Source: JABWBH01 sp964526695 (lineage in GTDB: Bacteria > Planctomycetota > Phycisphaerae > UBA1845). From it: 64,000 nt of DNA. The position numbers and the translations under genes were made by a program. The notes under the pieces are model-generated. The model was given only the letters and a program-made list of their open reading frames with translations. It was not told where the DNA came from and made no database searches. Positions 16,612 to 25,065 of this stretch are shown here, in pieces (within the stretch, counting starts at the first letter, position 1; each line of letters starts with the position of its first letter). The stretch covers positions 224,950-288,949 of the forward strand of contig CAZGJA010000089.1 in the NCBI GenBank assembly GCA_964526695.1, written 5' to 3'.

Positions 16612-19600
16612 TCATGGCTCCACTTCCCACCAGCGCTGGAAGGCAGCAGCCGTGGGCGCAGTACGAATGACATTGGTACCACAATGCACTTCACCGAAGC
16701 TACGGTGATACGTGTTCCAGTCATCCACGAAATGCGACGTACGAGTACCGGACAGGTTCAGTGTCGTCTCAAACTCCTGCAAGAAGAGATCCACGCGCTG
16801 ACCGCTGACATCCGCGCGAGGGCCGAAAGGCCGGGCTACCCAGAGCTGGTCCTGCCAAACCTGCATGTTGGCACTGCCGGGGGAATACGCGAAGGCCCCT
16901 CCCTCGAAAAGTGCGGACGGGCTCGTGCGCCCAAGATACATCATGGGTATGAGAAAATCCGGAGCCTGATGGCTTCCGAGCGCGCTTCGCACGGCTTGCC
17001 ATGCTACCGTGAGGCGAGCTTCGATAGCGGGGGTCACTGCTGTCCAGAGTTGCACATCGGCTGCGAGCTCTGAAGCAGTGACCACAGCCGGGAATGGCAT
17101 TCCCGGAGGCCCGGCTGCCGGCGTAGCCCCAAAGAACCGCTTGCTTCCTGGAACACAGATGTAGTACGAGTCCACGGTGGGCGTATGGCCGGCGTGCCAT
17201 TCCCCATTGTTCCGTCGATATTGGGGCTCGTCATCCATGATAGCGGTGTAAACATCTCGTGCGCTCCCAAACCGCCACACCTTGCCCAATTGCAGTTCGT
17301 GCTCGGTCGTCCCGGAGGCGACGATCTCTCCAATTTGGCCCTTCCCCGGTCCACTGTAGATGCGCACATATCCGCCGACGAAGTCCCTAAAATCATCCGA
17401 GTCGTTGTCGGTGAGACCGTTGGCATCCGCGGAGTCAACCGCTCCCTGTGCAACCGGGTCAGTGGAGTTTTCATAGAACAATGGCTCGTGCGCCGGTGCG
17501 GATTCCAAGATTAGCTTAGCGTAGCTTGGGGAGGCGAATACCACTCCGAAGCCAGCCGGATCAGGGACAAAGGCCATGTACTCATCAATATGCCCAACCG
17601 CGAGCCAAGATGTGTCCAGTTGCAATGCCGGACCTTGAACCTCCTGGCGGTTCAAGAATGCTACCTGTACCTGCGGCATGGAGCCGACCACTATCCGCCC
17701 AAGTGCATGCCCCGTATACGGCGGTATCAACTCAAGATTTCCACCGTAGGATCGTGTGATGTCTAATTCTGCTTGGCGGAAAACCAAGCCGACTTTGTCA
17801 ACAAGTGCCGCATGGACGCCCCCAAGCAGGGAATTGCGACCCCATGGCTGCAAGGGGCGCCGTTGCGCAAGTTTGAGCGGATTATATCGTAGCGTCTCGA
17901 AGCCCGAATAGAGATTCCACGCCCCCCCCCCTGAAGTTGGGCGACTACTGAGCCCAAATTCCCAAGCATCTTGAGGCCAGAGGTCGCACTCAAAGCTGTT
18001 GCATTCGTGAAATGCAATGACGTTCGGCACGCCAGCTCGTGTCTGCACGAAATTGAGAAAGCCGGCATCATCCGAGGCCACCAGCACCCGATGCGGAGGA
18101 GCGGTGTTGGGAAGCATGATAAATGGTGCGACGCGGAGTTGGATGGTATCGGTGCAGACGACCACGCCGAGGTCGTCCAGCAGGTCGAGGTAGAGCGTGA
18201 CGAGGCCGGTGAAGTTGGTATGGTTCCGATCTCCGGGGTAGGCGATCGATTCCACACCGTAGTGAAACTCCTGGCTCAGCGGATCGGGGATCATGTAAAC
18301 AGTGTCCGTCGGACTCATGATTTGCGGCGCACCGTCGGCTAATGCGCCGAACACACGAATAGCTTTGTTCCCGGGAATGCGGAGGCGGCGCTGCCAGCCT
18401 TCGTGGTTGGTCGACGGCACGGCGCGGATGACCAGCTCCGACAGGTCCGCCACGTCGTTGGGGCCGTTGACCACGTTATCGCTCAAATCCCGCGCGGGAG
18501 GCGTCGCGCCGTCCGCATCACAATTGACCAGCACAATGGCGCCCTTCTTATCGGCCCCATATTCCCAGACGTCCTCGCCTTCCTCATCGGCTTCGGAATC
18601 CGTAACGACTCCGTCGCGATTGGCGTCCATGTCAGAATCCGGGCAACGGAAATAGCCCAAGGTGGCGGCGGCCTCGCAGTGCTGTTCGCCGGCGGAATCG
18701 AAATCCAAGCGGAATAAAACCGTCCCGCTGCGGTCGCACGGCATCTTGGCCTGGACATACAGCATCACCGTTTCGCCGGTGCAGTCAATGGAGCCGGCCG
18801 TGGCGTCAATGAAAATCACGCCGGCCGTTTCCGGACTCGCCGAAATCTCCCAGAAGCCGCTCTCGCAGTCCGGGTAGCATTCCAGCGCGAGCCGTAATTC
18901 GAAGACTTCGTTCGTGCAGACCTGTGCCGGCTCGATGCTCATGGAAGCATTGCAGTACGCGGCCTCACAGGCGCAGGCCAGGCAGAAGCCGTCTTCGCAG
19001 GTCGTGCAGTCGTCCAGACACGTGTGTGTGGCGGCGCCGGTTTCCGGATCGCACTGGTCAAGCGTGCAGGGGTTGTCGTCATCGTAGTTGGCGACATGCT
19101 CACATTGGCCGTTCTGGGGATTGCAATAGTCGTCGGTGCACTTGTCGCCGTCGGTGCAGTTTTTATACCGGTGGCGGCAGCCGCCGTCGCGGCATTGGTC
19201 GAGTGTGCAGAGGGCGTCATCGTCGCAGTCGCCGTTGTCGCAGCAGACGCCGGGGCAGTCTTCGCAGACGCCGCCTACGCATTCATTGCCGGACGGGCAG
19301 TCGCCGTCGCCGTTGCAGGGTTTCTCACACTGACCGCCGATGCACTCCTGGCCTGGCGGACATTCGCCACTGCCGTTGCATGAATCGTCCACGCATTCGC
19401 CGCCTTCGCAGTGCGAGCCTTCGGGGCAGTCCCCCGGCCCGTTGCACTCGTCCGGGACGCATTCGCCGTCGGCGCAGTGCTGGTTCTGGCCGCACTGGCT
19501 GTTGTTATCGCAGCAGTCGCTCGTGCCGCAGCAGTCCGTGCCGTAGGTCAGTTCGATGGCCAGGTCGTCGAGCGTGAGGAGCTCCGTGGGCGCGAACTCA

Positions 19601-20106
19601 TAATCGCCGTCCGTGCCGGTGGTGAAGGAGTTGTTGTGGCATTCGTCCTCGGTATCGAGGTCGCCGCCGTGGTCGTCGTCGGCCAAGAGAAAACTGGGAT
19701 CGGAAATGTCCGCGGGGTCGAAGTCGAGGGCGACGGCGATGGCGCCATGGGTAGCCAGCGGCCAATCGGTGGCATCGGGCGGGGCGGCCAATGCGAGTGT
19801 GACGGCGTCGGCCAGCAGCGAACTATTGGAAGTGAACTGCGCGCGGTTGACACCGTGATTGATTTCCAGTCGCAGCAATGCGTGGCCCAGGTCGGTGTGG
19901 GTGTAGATGCGGCGGCCGAAGACATAAGGCTTGGCGTCGGCATGATCGCGCCACACGGCTACAAAGCTGTCGGGCGGACTGGTGCCGGGCAGCGGCGGCG
20001 CGGCGGTGACGAAGAGAATGCCGTCGTCGTGGAAAAAGCGGATGCGCGGGTCGCAGATGGCCGGGGGGGTGAGGCAGGGATCGTCAGGATATGCGTCGGG
20101 CGTCAT
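16612..20106 (-). CDS. Peptidylarginine deiminase with Cys-rich N-terminal region
   Basis: A protein-arginine deiminase (PAD), which converts peptidyl-arginine to citrulline. Counting from the ATG at 20106 (1164 residues), residues 490-680 match the PAD middle domain, including the calcium-site-like DANRDGVV and GAIVLVNCD and RVAPFIMLPNTAPP. The catalytic domain follows, with active-site Asp713 (WPQDAWEFG), His839 and Asp841 (VGHIDEY) and nucleophile Cys1142 (GEVHCGTNV), all present. An insertion of about 90 residues (about 880-965) and an N-terminal region with dozens of Cys (190-385; repeats of the form C....DCP.G..C..G.C) replace the animal N-terminal domain. Just upstream of the ATG, in frame, the DNA reads ILLSLPLLSA, the end of a signal peptide, but no start codon with a Shine-Dalgarno lies in that frame; the well-placed start at 20243 is out of frame. 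Confidence 0.9.
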   Translation of the reverse strand: MTPDAYPDDPCLTPPAICDPRIRFFHDDGILFVTAAPPLPGTSPPDSFVAVWRDHADAKPYVFGRRIYTHTDLGHALLRLEINHGVNRAQFTSNSSLLADAVTLALAAPPDATDWPLATHGAIAVALDFDPADISDPSFLLADDDHGGDLDTEDECHNNSFTTGTDGDYEFAPTELLTLDDLAIELTYGTDCCGTSDCCDNNSQCGQNQHCADGECVPDECNGPGDCPEGSHCEGGECVDDSCNGSGECPPGQECIGGQCEKPCNGDGDCPSGNECVGGVCEDCPGVCCDNGDCDDDALCTLDQCRDGGCRHRYKNCTDGDKCTDDYCNPQNGQCEHVANYDDDNPCTLDQCDPETGAATHTCLDDCTTCEDGFCLACACEAAYCNASMSIEPAQVCTNEVFELRLALECYPDCESGFWEISASPETAGVIFIDATAGSIDCTGETVMLYVQAKMPCDRSGTVLFRLDFDSAGEQHCEAAATLGYFRCPDSDMDANRDGVVTDSEADEEGEDVWEYGADKKGAIVLVNCDADGATPPARDLSDNVVNGPNDVADLSELVIRAVPSTNHEGWQRRLRIPGNKAIRVFGALADGAPQIMSPTDTVYMIPDPLSQEFHYGVESIAYPGDRNHTNFTGLVTLYLDLLDDLGVVVCTDTIQLRVAPFIMLPNTAPPHRVLVASDDAGFLNFVQTRAGVPNVIAFHECNSFECDLWPQDAWEFGLSSRPTSGGGAWNLYSGFETLRYNPLKLAQRRPLQPWGRNSLLGGVHAALVDKVGLVFRQAELDITRSYGGNLELIPPYTGHALGRIVVGSMPQVQVAFLNRQEVQGPALQLDTSWLAVGHIDEYMAFVPDPAGFGVVFASPSYAKLILESAPAHEPLFYENSTDPVAQGAVDSADANGLTDNDSDDFRDFVGGYVRIYSGPGKGQIGEIVASGTTEHELQLGKVWRFGSARDVYTAIMDDEPQYRRNNGEWHAGHTPTVDSYYICVPGSKRFFGATPAAGPPGMPFPAVVTASELAADVQLWTAVTPAIEARLTVAWQAVRSALGSHQAPDFLIPMMYLGRTSPSALFEGGAFAYSPGSANMQVWQDQLWVARPFGPRADVSGQRVDLFLQEFETTLNLSGTRTSHFVDDWNTYHRSFGEVHCGTNVIRTAPTAAAFQRWWEVEP

Positions 20107-20162
20107 GGCGGAGAGAAGGGGAAGGGAGAGGAGGATGGCAACGAGGCAACGAAGGTGAATCT

Positions 20163-20227
20163 CGGATTTTGGATTTCGGATTTTGGATTTCGGATTTGAA
20201 GAGCGAAGAGCGAAGAGCGAAGAGCGA
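20163..20227. repeat. Two heptanucleotide tandem tracts in the deiminase leader
   Basis: On the coding (minus) strand, four perfect copies of TCGCTCT (20227-20200), two bases, then five copies of AAATCCR (20197-20163, alternating G and A at the last base). They lie between the Shine-Dalgarno-equipped ATG at 20243-20241 and the signal-peptide codons of the deiminase. No stop occurs within the tracts in any of the three frames. One unit gained, or two lost, would bring the ATG into frame. Confidence 0.93.
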
Positions 20228-20240
20228 CTTGCTTGCGGAG

Positions 20241-20259
20241 CATCGGGACGCCTCCTTTT
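20241..20259 (-). promoter_or_regulatory. Ribosome-binding site and ATG of the deiminase leader
   Basis: On the minus strand AAAAGGAGGCGTCCCG is followed by ATG (20243-20241). It is the best translation start upstream of the deiminase. As sequenced, this frame reads 46 codons through both heptamer tracts and ends at TGA at 20103, overlapping the deiminase ATG in another frame. Confidence 0.7.
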
Positions 20260-20443
20260 CTTGGGCAGCGGCCGGGCACAGCCCGGGATTTTGGCTGCAA
20301 CTGCGGACGAGTATAGCGGCTATCGGACGGGGCGTCAAGGGGGCGGCGAAGAATAGTCAGGCACCACGGTGGACGCGTCGCCCCTGAAAGCCCGGAAGCT
20401 TGGTCTTGCGCGCTTGACGTGGCTGGCAGTCGCGGGGCGCGGA

Positions 20444-20518
20444 CCCTCCCCCGGCCCCTCCCTGGGAGGGAGGGGGGTTGAACAACCCTCCCCCGGCCCC
20501 TCCCTGGGCGGGAGGGGA
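20444..20518. repeat. Two tandem CCCTCCC/GGGAGGG hairpins
   Basis: Two near-identical inverted-repeat units at 20444-20477 and 20486-20518, each with arms of the type CCCTCCC and GGGAGGG around CCGGCCCCTCCCTGG. They occupy the gap between the deiminase leader and the 3' end of tdh, whose genes are both leftward. No T-run follows, so a terminator role is uncertain. Confidence 0.7.
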
Positions 20519-20635
20519 GAGTCAGTCTCGCTCATGACGGCCTTGCGACTGCGCCGACCGGTTCCACCCATCGCCAGCGCCCATCCGCCTGCGCTTGAGA
20601 AGGCGAGACGATGTTCGCAGCCGCCGGCGGGCCGG

Positions 20636-21766
20636 CTACCGATGCACCACGCGGCCCTCGATGTTCGGGTCCGGCGTGCGGGTGCGCTTCACCGACGGCA
20701 GCGGCGCGGGTTTGCCGTCGTTGGGGAGCACGACGATCTTGCAGGCCTCGCCGCCTTGCAGATCCTGCACGGCCGCGTTGACCTCGCCCAGCGCCACAGT
20801 GCGCGTGATGAGCGGGCGCAGGTCCACCACGCCGTCCTCCAGCAGCCAGCGCGTCTTGTACCACGTGTCGAAAATCTGCCGCCCGTTGAGCGCGCGGACG
20901 GTGAGGTTCTTGAAGATCATCATCTCGGCCACGTCGATCTCGACGGGCTTGGACGGGATGCCGAAGAGGATCACCTGCCCGCCGTTGCGCACGACCTTGA
21001 AGGCGGAGTTGATCGCGCCCGGCGCGCCGCTCATCTCCAGCACGAGGTCCACGCCGTAGCCGCGGTTGACGTTCACAATCGTGGCCACGAGATCGGTTTC
21101 CTTCGACGCGTCGAACACCTGCGTCGCGCCCATCTTCCGTGCCAGGTCCATGCGGAACGGGTTGAGGTCCACGGCGTACACCGCCTTGGCGCCCATTGCC
21201 TTGCAGATGCCGACGGTGAACAGCCCGATGGGTCCGCAGCCCATGATGGCCACCGACAGCCCGCTGACCTGCTGATTCATCGTGGCGAAGACGGCGTTGC
21301 CGAACGGCTCCTGAAGCGTGGCGATGTGCGGGGGGATCTTCTCGCGGTTGTTCTGCCAAATGACCTTCTCCGGCACGACGACGTAGTTGGCGAAGGCGCC
21401 GTCGCGGTCCACGCCGAGAATCTGCGTCTGCGGGCACATGTGCGCCTGACCCGTGCGGCACTGGTAGCAGATGCCGCAGGTGACGTGCGACTCGGCCGAG
21501 ACGAAGTCGCCCACGGCGGCGCTGCGCACCTTGTCCCCGATCTCGACGATCGTGCCGGCGAACTCGTGCCCCAGCGTCAGCGGCGGCTTGATGCGCCGCT
21601 GCGACCACGCGTCCCACTTCCAGATGTGCAGGTCCGTGCCGCAGATGCTGGCGGCCTCGACGTACACCAGCACGTCGTCCGGACCCGGCGACGGGCGCGG
21701 CACCTCGCGCATCTCCAGCCCTTCCGCCGTCTTCATCTTGCGAACCGCGTGCATCATCTCGGCCAT
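20636..21766 (-). CDS. tdh: L-threonine 3-dehydrogenase
   Basis: Zinc-dependent medium-chain dehydrogenase of 376 residues, oxidising L-threonine to 2-amino-3-ketobutyrate with NAD+. The family signatures are clear: ICGTDLHIWKWDAWSQ, GHEFAG with the catalytic-zinc ligands, the structural-zinc cluster CGICYQCRTGQAHMC, PFGNAVFA, and the NAD-binding GCGPIG. Similarity to the E. coli enzyme is strong throughout, for example EMSGAP and FDTWYK. A C-terminal tail of about 25 residues extends past the family end. No kbl gene (2-amino-3-ketobutyrate CoA ligase), the usual partner, is adjacent. Confidence 0.93.
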   Translation of the reverse strand: MAEMMHAVRKMKTAEGLEMREVPRPSPGPDDVLVYVEAASICGTDLHIWKWDAWSQRRIKPPLTLGHEFAGTIVEIGDKVRSAAVGDFVSAESHVTCGICYQCRTGQAHMCPQTQILGVDRDGAFANYVVVPEKVIWQNNREKIPPHIATLQEPFGNAVFATMNQQVSGLSVAIMGCGPIGLFTVGICKAMGAKAVYAVDLNPFRMDLARKMGATQVFDASKETDLVATIVNVNRGYGVDLVLEMSGAPGAINSAFKVVRNGGQVILFGIPSKPVEIDVAEMMIFKNLTVRALNGRQIFDTWYKTRWLLEDGVVDLRPLITRTVALGEVNAAVQDLQGGEACKIVVLPNDGKPAPLPSVKRTRTPDPNIEGRVVHR

Positions 21767-21839
21767 GCGATCAGGTCTTTCTGTTTTTCAGGTGTCGTTT
21801 GTGCAGTCAGCAAATCAGGTTGGGTTTCCACGGTGCTTC

Positions 21840-21884
21840 GCCGGCTCGGAGAGCCGGCGGACCCGTGGCAGCTCGGAGAGCTGC
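21840..21884. repeat. Double hairpin repeat (GAGA-type loops), copy 1
   Basis: Two hairpins in tandem: GCCGGCTCGGAGAGCCGGC (21840-21858) and GCAGCTCGGAGAGCTGC (21868-21884). A second pair, the first hairpin identical, lies at 23971-24015. Both pairs lie between leftward genes. Confidence 0.85.
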
Positions 21885-21934
21885 CCCACCTTGCGTCGCC
21901 CGACGTTCGCCGAGAACCGCTCCTGCACAGAGGT

Positions 21935-22816
21935 CTACGGGAGATCCTTGTCGGCCGGGCCGTCCTCGAGTTTCTCCTGCGTGCGCTTGTACTTCTTCCA
22001 CTGCCCCGGTTCGGCAAAGTCCGCGTCCTTGAGGTTCGGATTGACGGACTTCTCCGACAGATCCGGAAAGTCCGCCGTCGTGACCTTGTAGCCGTCCGCC
22101 GAAACCGCCTTGATGCGGGTCGGCAGGTGCGCCGCGCGGCCCACGTGAAACTCCAGCTTGCGGAACTTCGAGGCCATCCGCGTGTTGGGCTTGGGCGTGC
22201 AGACCAGGTGGTCGCTGTCCGGCGGGTCGCCGGGCTGCGCCTCCACGAGCGATACGTCGAAGCGCTGCAGGATGTACTCCTTCTTGTGCCCGAACGGCAG
22301 CGGGAACGGCGTTTTGTCCAGGTCGAAGAAATCCACTTTCTCGCCGGGCCTGACCACCTCGCGCTCGATCACCGTCGTGTTGCTCTCGCGCGCTTCCAGC
22401 AGCTTTACACCGTTAAAAAGATACCAGACCTTCTTCTGCTCCAGGGCGGCCTTGCCGTCCTGCACGAGCCGATCAAAGGTGATAAAGAACTTCGCGTTCG
22501 GCTCACCCTTCTTGAAGAGGATGACGCCCTCGCGGCGCTTGCGGCTGAGGTTGACCTGATCGTCTTCGTCGTACACGACGCGGCAGCGGATGTCCTTCAG
22601 CTCCTCGCCGGCTTTTTGCAGCGCGTCGAGGATCGCTTCGACGCGAGAGGGCGTCGGCGACGCAGGTGCCGCAGGCTGCTCAGCCGGCGGCGTCTGGGGC
22701 GCGGGCGTCGGCGAGGCCGGCGCGTCCGGCGGCGCGGGCTTGCCCTCGTTGGGATTCTGCGCGCGGGCGACGCCGGCAAGGCACGCGACGATCAACACCC
22801 AGAGACTTGTTCGCAT
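21935..22816 (-). CDS. Exported LolA-like protein
   Basis: Exported protein of 293 residues. The ATG at 22816 is followed by a signal peptide (MRTSLWVLIVACLAGVARAQ) and preceded by GGGAG; a longer start adds 21 basic residues. A Pro/Ala-rich linker (about residues 22-60) leads to a domain that reads like the LolA/LolB fold: alternating beta segments such as REGVILFKKGEPNAKFFITF, KKVWYLFNGVKLLEARE and TTVIEREVVRPGEKVDFFDL. LolA carries lipoproteins across the periplasm; planctomycetes have many LolA-like paralogues of unknown cargo, and this is more likely one of those than the housekeeping carrier. Confidence 0.75.
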   Translation of the reverse strand: MRTSLWVLIVACLAGVARAQNPNEGKPAPPDAPASPTPAPQTPPAEQPAAPASPTPSRVEAILDALQKAGEELKDIRCRVVYDEDDQVNLSRKRREGVILFKKGEPNAKFFITFDRLVQDGKAALEQKKVWYLFNGVKLLEARESNTTVIEREVVRPGEKVDFFDLDKTPFPLPFGHKKEYILQRFDVSLVEAQPGDPPDSDHLVCTPKPNTRMASKFRKLEFHVGRAAHLPTRIKAVSADGYKVTTADFPDLSEKSVNPNLKDADFAEPGQWKKYKRTQEKLEDGPADKDLP

Positions 22817-23118
22817 CCCAACCGTCTCCCACTCCGCCGCGCGAGCCGTGCGCGATCGGCGCTTCCCCGCTGAAAGCAAGAACGCTCTTCTGAACGAATG
22901 TTAGAGTAAGGCCGCCGCTGTCGCAAACCTGCGGGTTTTGCGGTGAAAGCAGCGGACCATCGACTGAAGCGGCGAGTGACACCGCGCAGCCGGCAGACCT
23001 GCAGGAACGCAGAACGAGTTCCCTGCTGATGATCGCGTGAACTGAGCCTCGATCGGACTCAGTTACACAGCGCATCGCAGCCGGATGGAATCATGATTGG
23101 CGCGGGTTGCCCGCAAGC
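22817..23118. other. Gap, no gene seen
   Basis: About 300 bp between two leftward genes. No supported ORF and no long inverted repeat was found. The promoter for the LolA-like gene should lie at its left edge. Confidence 0.4.
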
Positions 23119-23886
23119 TCAGCGGGCCTTGGCGGACTCGGTGGAGGGTTTCACGAGACCGAGCTGCCGGATTGTAGCGCGCAGATCCTTGGGAACGGGC
23201 GCCTCAAACGTGACCTCCTCATCCGTTCGAGGATGGCGCACCGTCAGCCGCCACGCATGAAGCGTCAGCCGCCTGATCAACGGTCGCTCGCCCCATCGCG
23301 CGTCCGGGCGGTAGCCCGCCTTGTAGTGCGACAGGCAGATCTCCTTCTCGCCGCCATACAGCGGGTCCACGCCGAGCGCGTGGCCGATCGCGGAAAGATG
23401 CACGCGGATCTGGTGCAGCCGCCCCGTCCGAGGCCGGCATTCCAGCAGCGTGTGCCCCGCGAGGCGCTCCATCACCAGGTACCGCGTCAGCGAGGGCTTG
23501 CCGTCCTTCCCCGCCACGACGACTCGTCGGTGGGATTTGTCGGTTTTCAGCGGCAGGTCCACTTCGCCCGCCGACTGGACGTGGCCTTTCGCCAGCGCGA
23601 GATAGACCTTCTCCACGGTGCGGCTGACGAACTGCGCGGTGAGCTTGCGCTGGGCGTCGATGTTCCGCGCGTAGGCGACGACGCCGCTGGCGTGGCGGTC
23701 GATGCGGTGGACGGGGCGAAGCTCATCGTCCTCCGCGAGAATGCCTTGCGCCTCGAGGGCCTCACGCACGCTGCGCGCCCGCTGACCCGGCACGCAGACC
23801 AGCCCCGGGGGCTTGTCGATCACCAGGAGATCGGCGTCGGCGTGAAGGACTTGCACGAGCAGCGGTTTGCGTTTGCGGCGTTTCAT
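23119..23886 (-). CDS. RluA-family pseudouridine synthase
   Basis: RNA pseudouridine synthase of 255 residues. Motif II with the catalytic Asp is HRIDRHASGV, in place of the commoner HRLDxxTSG; motif III is RTGRLHQIRVHLSAIGH, followed by the family's GDxxYGG as GVDPLYGG. The N-terminal LVIDKPPGL is motif I. The protein starts directly with a basic segment and has no S4 domain, as in RluA or RluC-like short forms. The substrate (23S rRNA or tRNA) cannot be read from sequence. ATG 23886 precedes KRRKRKPLLVQVLHADADLL; an upstream ATG adds 19 Cys/Arg-rich residues. Confidence 0.92.
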   Translation of the reverse strand: MKRRKRKPLLVQVLHADADLLVIDKPPGLVCVPGQRARSVREALEAQGILAEDDELRPVHRIDRHASGVVAYARNIDAQRKLTAQFVSRTVEKVYLALAKGHVQSAGEVDLPLKTDKSHRRVVVAGKDGKPSLTRYLVMERLAGHTLLECRPRTGRLHQIRVHLSAIGHALGVDPLYGGEKEICLSHYKAGYRPDARWGERPLIRRLTLHAWRLTVRHPRTDEEVTFEAPVPKDLRATIRQLGLVKPSTESAKAR

Positions 23887-23970
23887 GATGGGATCGGTCG
23901 GCGGACGTCGTACAGCGCACATCACGCAGCGCGGAGCGCTCACTCTTCAAGCTTCGCGCGCACGGAATTC

Positions 23971-24015
23971 GCCGGCTCGGAGAGCCGGCGGACCGGTGGC
24001 TGCTCAGAGAGCAGC
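23971..24015. repeat. Double hairpin repeat (GAGA-type loops), copy 2
   Basis: GCCGGCTCGGAGAGCCGGC (23971-23989) and GCTGCTCAGAGAGCAGC (23999-24015). The first hairpin is identical to copy 1 at 21840; the second differs at two paired positions, i.e. with compensatory change, which suggests that the hairpin itself is maintained. Confidence 0.85.
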
Positions 24016-24090
24016 CCCACCCCGCGCACGCAGCAGCCCAGTTTCGTCGCGGAGCGACGAACTACCCTCTCGTCGTGGAGCGACGAACTA

Positions 24091-24167
24091 CCCTGAACCC
24101 TGAACCCTGAACCCTGAACCCTGAACCCTGAACCCCGAACCCTGAACTCTGAATCCCGAACCCTGAA
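24091..24167. repeat. CCCTGAA heptanucleotide array, 11 units
   Basis: Eleven 7-bp units: six perfect CCCTGAA in a row (24091-24132), then CCCCGAA, CCCTGAA, CTCTGAA, TCCCGAA, CCCTGAA. The array ends one base short of the stop codon of the secreted protein gene at 24169. A short repeat around GGAGCGACGAACTACCCT flanks its left side twice (about 24050-24095). Confidence 0.95.
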
Positions 24168-24168
24168 C

Positions 24169-25065
24169 TCACGGACACTGCGCGCCGGCCGTGAGGTCAC
24201 AGCCGTCCACGGTGACGGTGTGCGTACCCGAGCCGGACGGGCACCACTTGGCCACCGCCTTGCCATTGGCGTTGACGGTGCGCGTGACCGGGTCGCCGCC
24301 GTCGAGGCGGAAGATGGCGTTGACGCCGGACGTAGCGCCTTTGAGGACGCCCTTGACGCGGTTGCCGCAGCTCTTCTCGTCGCAGCGGGCCTTGAGCTTC
24401 TCGCCGCCGGTGCAGGGCGAATCCACCGTTTCGCCGTGCAGATAAAACGCCCACTCGTTGTCCGGGACGAGGTTGAAGACGTCCATCGTCACCCACTCAC
24501 CGCCGACGGTTCCGTCGGTGAAGACGTCGAAGTTCCAGTTCGCCCGCGCGTCGGCGATGGCGGTGCGCGTGGTCAGCAGGCTGTGCTTGCCGCCGCCGTT
24601 GCGGAACGTGATGAGGCTGCGCATGCCGAGGAAGTACCGCCCCGGCTCCAGCGTGATGTCAGCGTCCATCGTGTTGCGGTACACCGTGCCGAAGCTGGGG
24701 TTGACGATGCCGCTGTCCTCGTGCGCCAGCGGCAGCGTGTGCGACGCGGCCACGAGCGCGCCGGGGTGCCCGTCGCCGCCGATCTCGTAGAGGTACCAGT
24801 CGCCGGCGAGGATTTCGGCGTCGAAGTCCACACTGTAAAAGCCGATCTGGGTGATCCGCGTCCGCTGCGTCAGCGCGAAGTCGTCCGCCGCGCAGCGGAA
24901 TGAGATGAAGTCGTCGTCCTCCACCCGCGCGGCCGTCCAGGCGTCCACGCTGGCGGCGAGGTCGTCCGGGAAGTTGACGACGTTGAGCCAGTTGAACTCC
25001 TCGGCGCGGGCGAACGAGGCGATACCCATGATCCCAGAAAACAGAAATCCGATCGCGAACTTCAT
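24169..25065 (-). CDS. Secreted protein with shared C-terminal domain
   Basis: Exported protein of 298 residues. CTTGGAGGGG precedes the ATG at 25065, and MKFAIGFLFSGIMGIASFARA is the signal peptide. Residues about 22-215 are a beta-rich domain found in many planctomycete exported proteins (aromatic and Asp-rich, e.g. GFYSVDFDAEILAGDWYLYE, then GRYFLGMRS), for which I know no activity. Residues 218-298 are the shared C-terminal domain: CTGGEKLKARC, NRVKGVLKG, AIFRLDGGDPVTRTVNANGK, GTHTVTVDGCD, ending AQCP. The longer upstream frame is Arg/Gly-rich repeat DNA and was not used. Confidence 0.85.
   Translation of the reverse strand: MKFAIGFLFSGIMGIASFARAEEFNWLNVVNFPDDLAASVDAWTAARVEDDDFISFRCAADDFALTQRTRITQIGFYSVDFDAEILAGDWYLYEIGGDGHPGALVAASHTLPLAHEDSGIVNPSFGTVYRNTMDADITLEPGRYFLGMRSLITFRNGGGKHSLLTTRTAIADARANWNFDVFTDGTVGGEWVTMDVFNLVPDNEWAFYLHGETVDSPCTGGEKLKARCDEKSCGNRVKGVLKGATSGVNAIFRLDGGDPVTRTVNANGKAVAKWCPSGSGTHTVTVDGCDLTAGAQCP

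Noticed and set aside
20444..20518. Terminator between the deiminase leader and tdh
   Set aside because: The hairpins lack a T-run on either strand and are duplicated as a repeat, so I list them only as repeats.
20369..22873. 834-codon open frame antisense to tdh and the LolA-like gene
   Set aside because: It spans two genes with clear family motifs on the other strand and has His/Arg/Val-rich composition typical of an antisense frame.
24091..24167. Telomere-like CCCTGAA repeat marking a replicon end
   Set aside because: The array is internal, flanked on both sides by ordinary genes, and only 11 units long.
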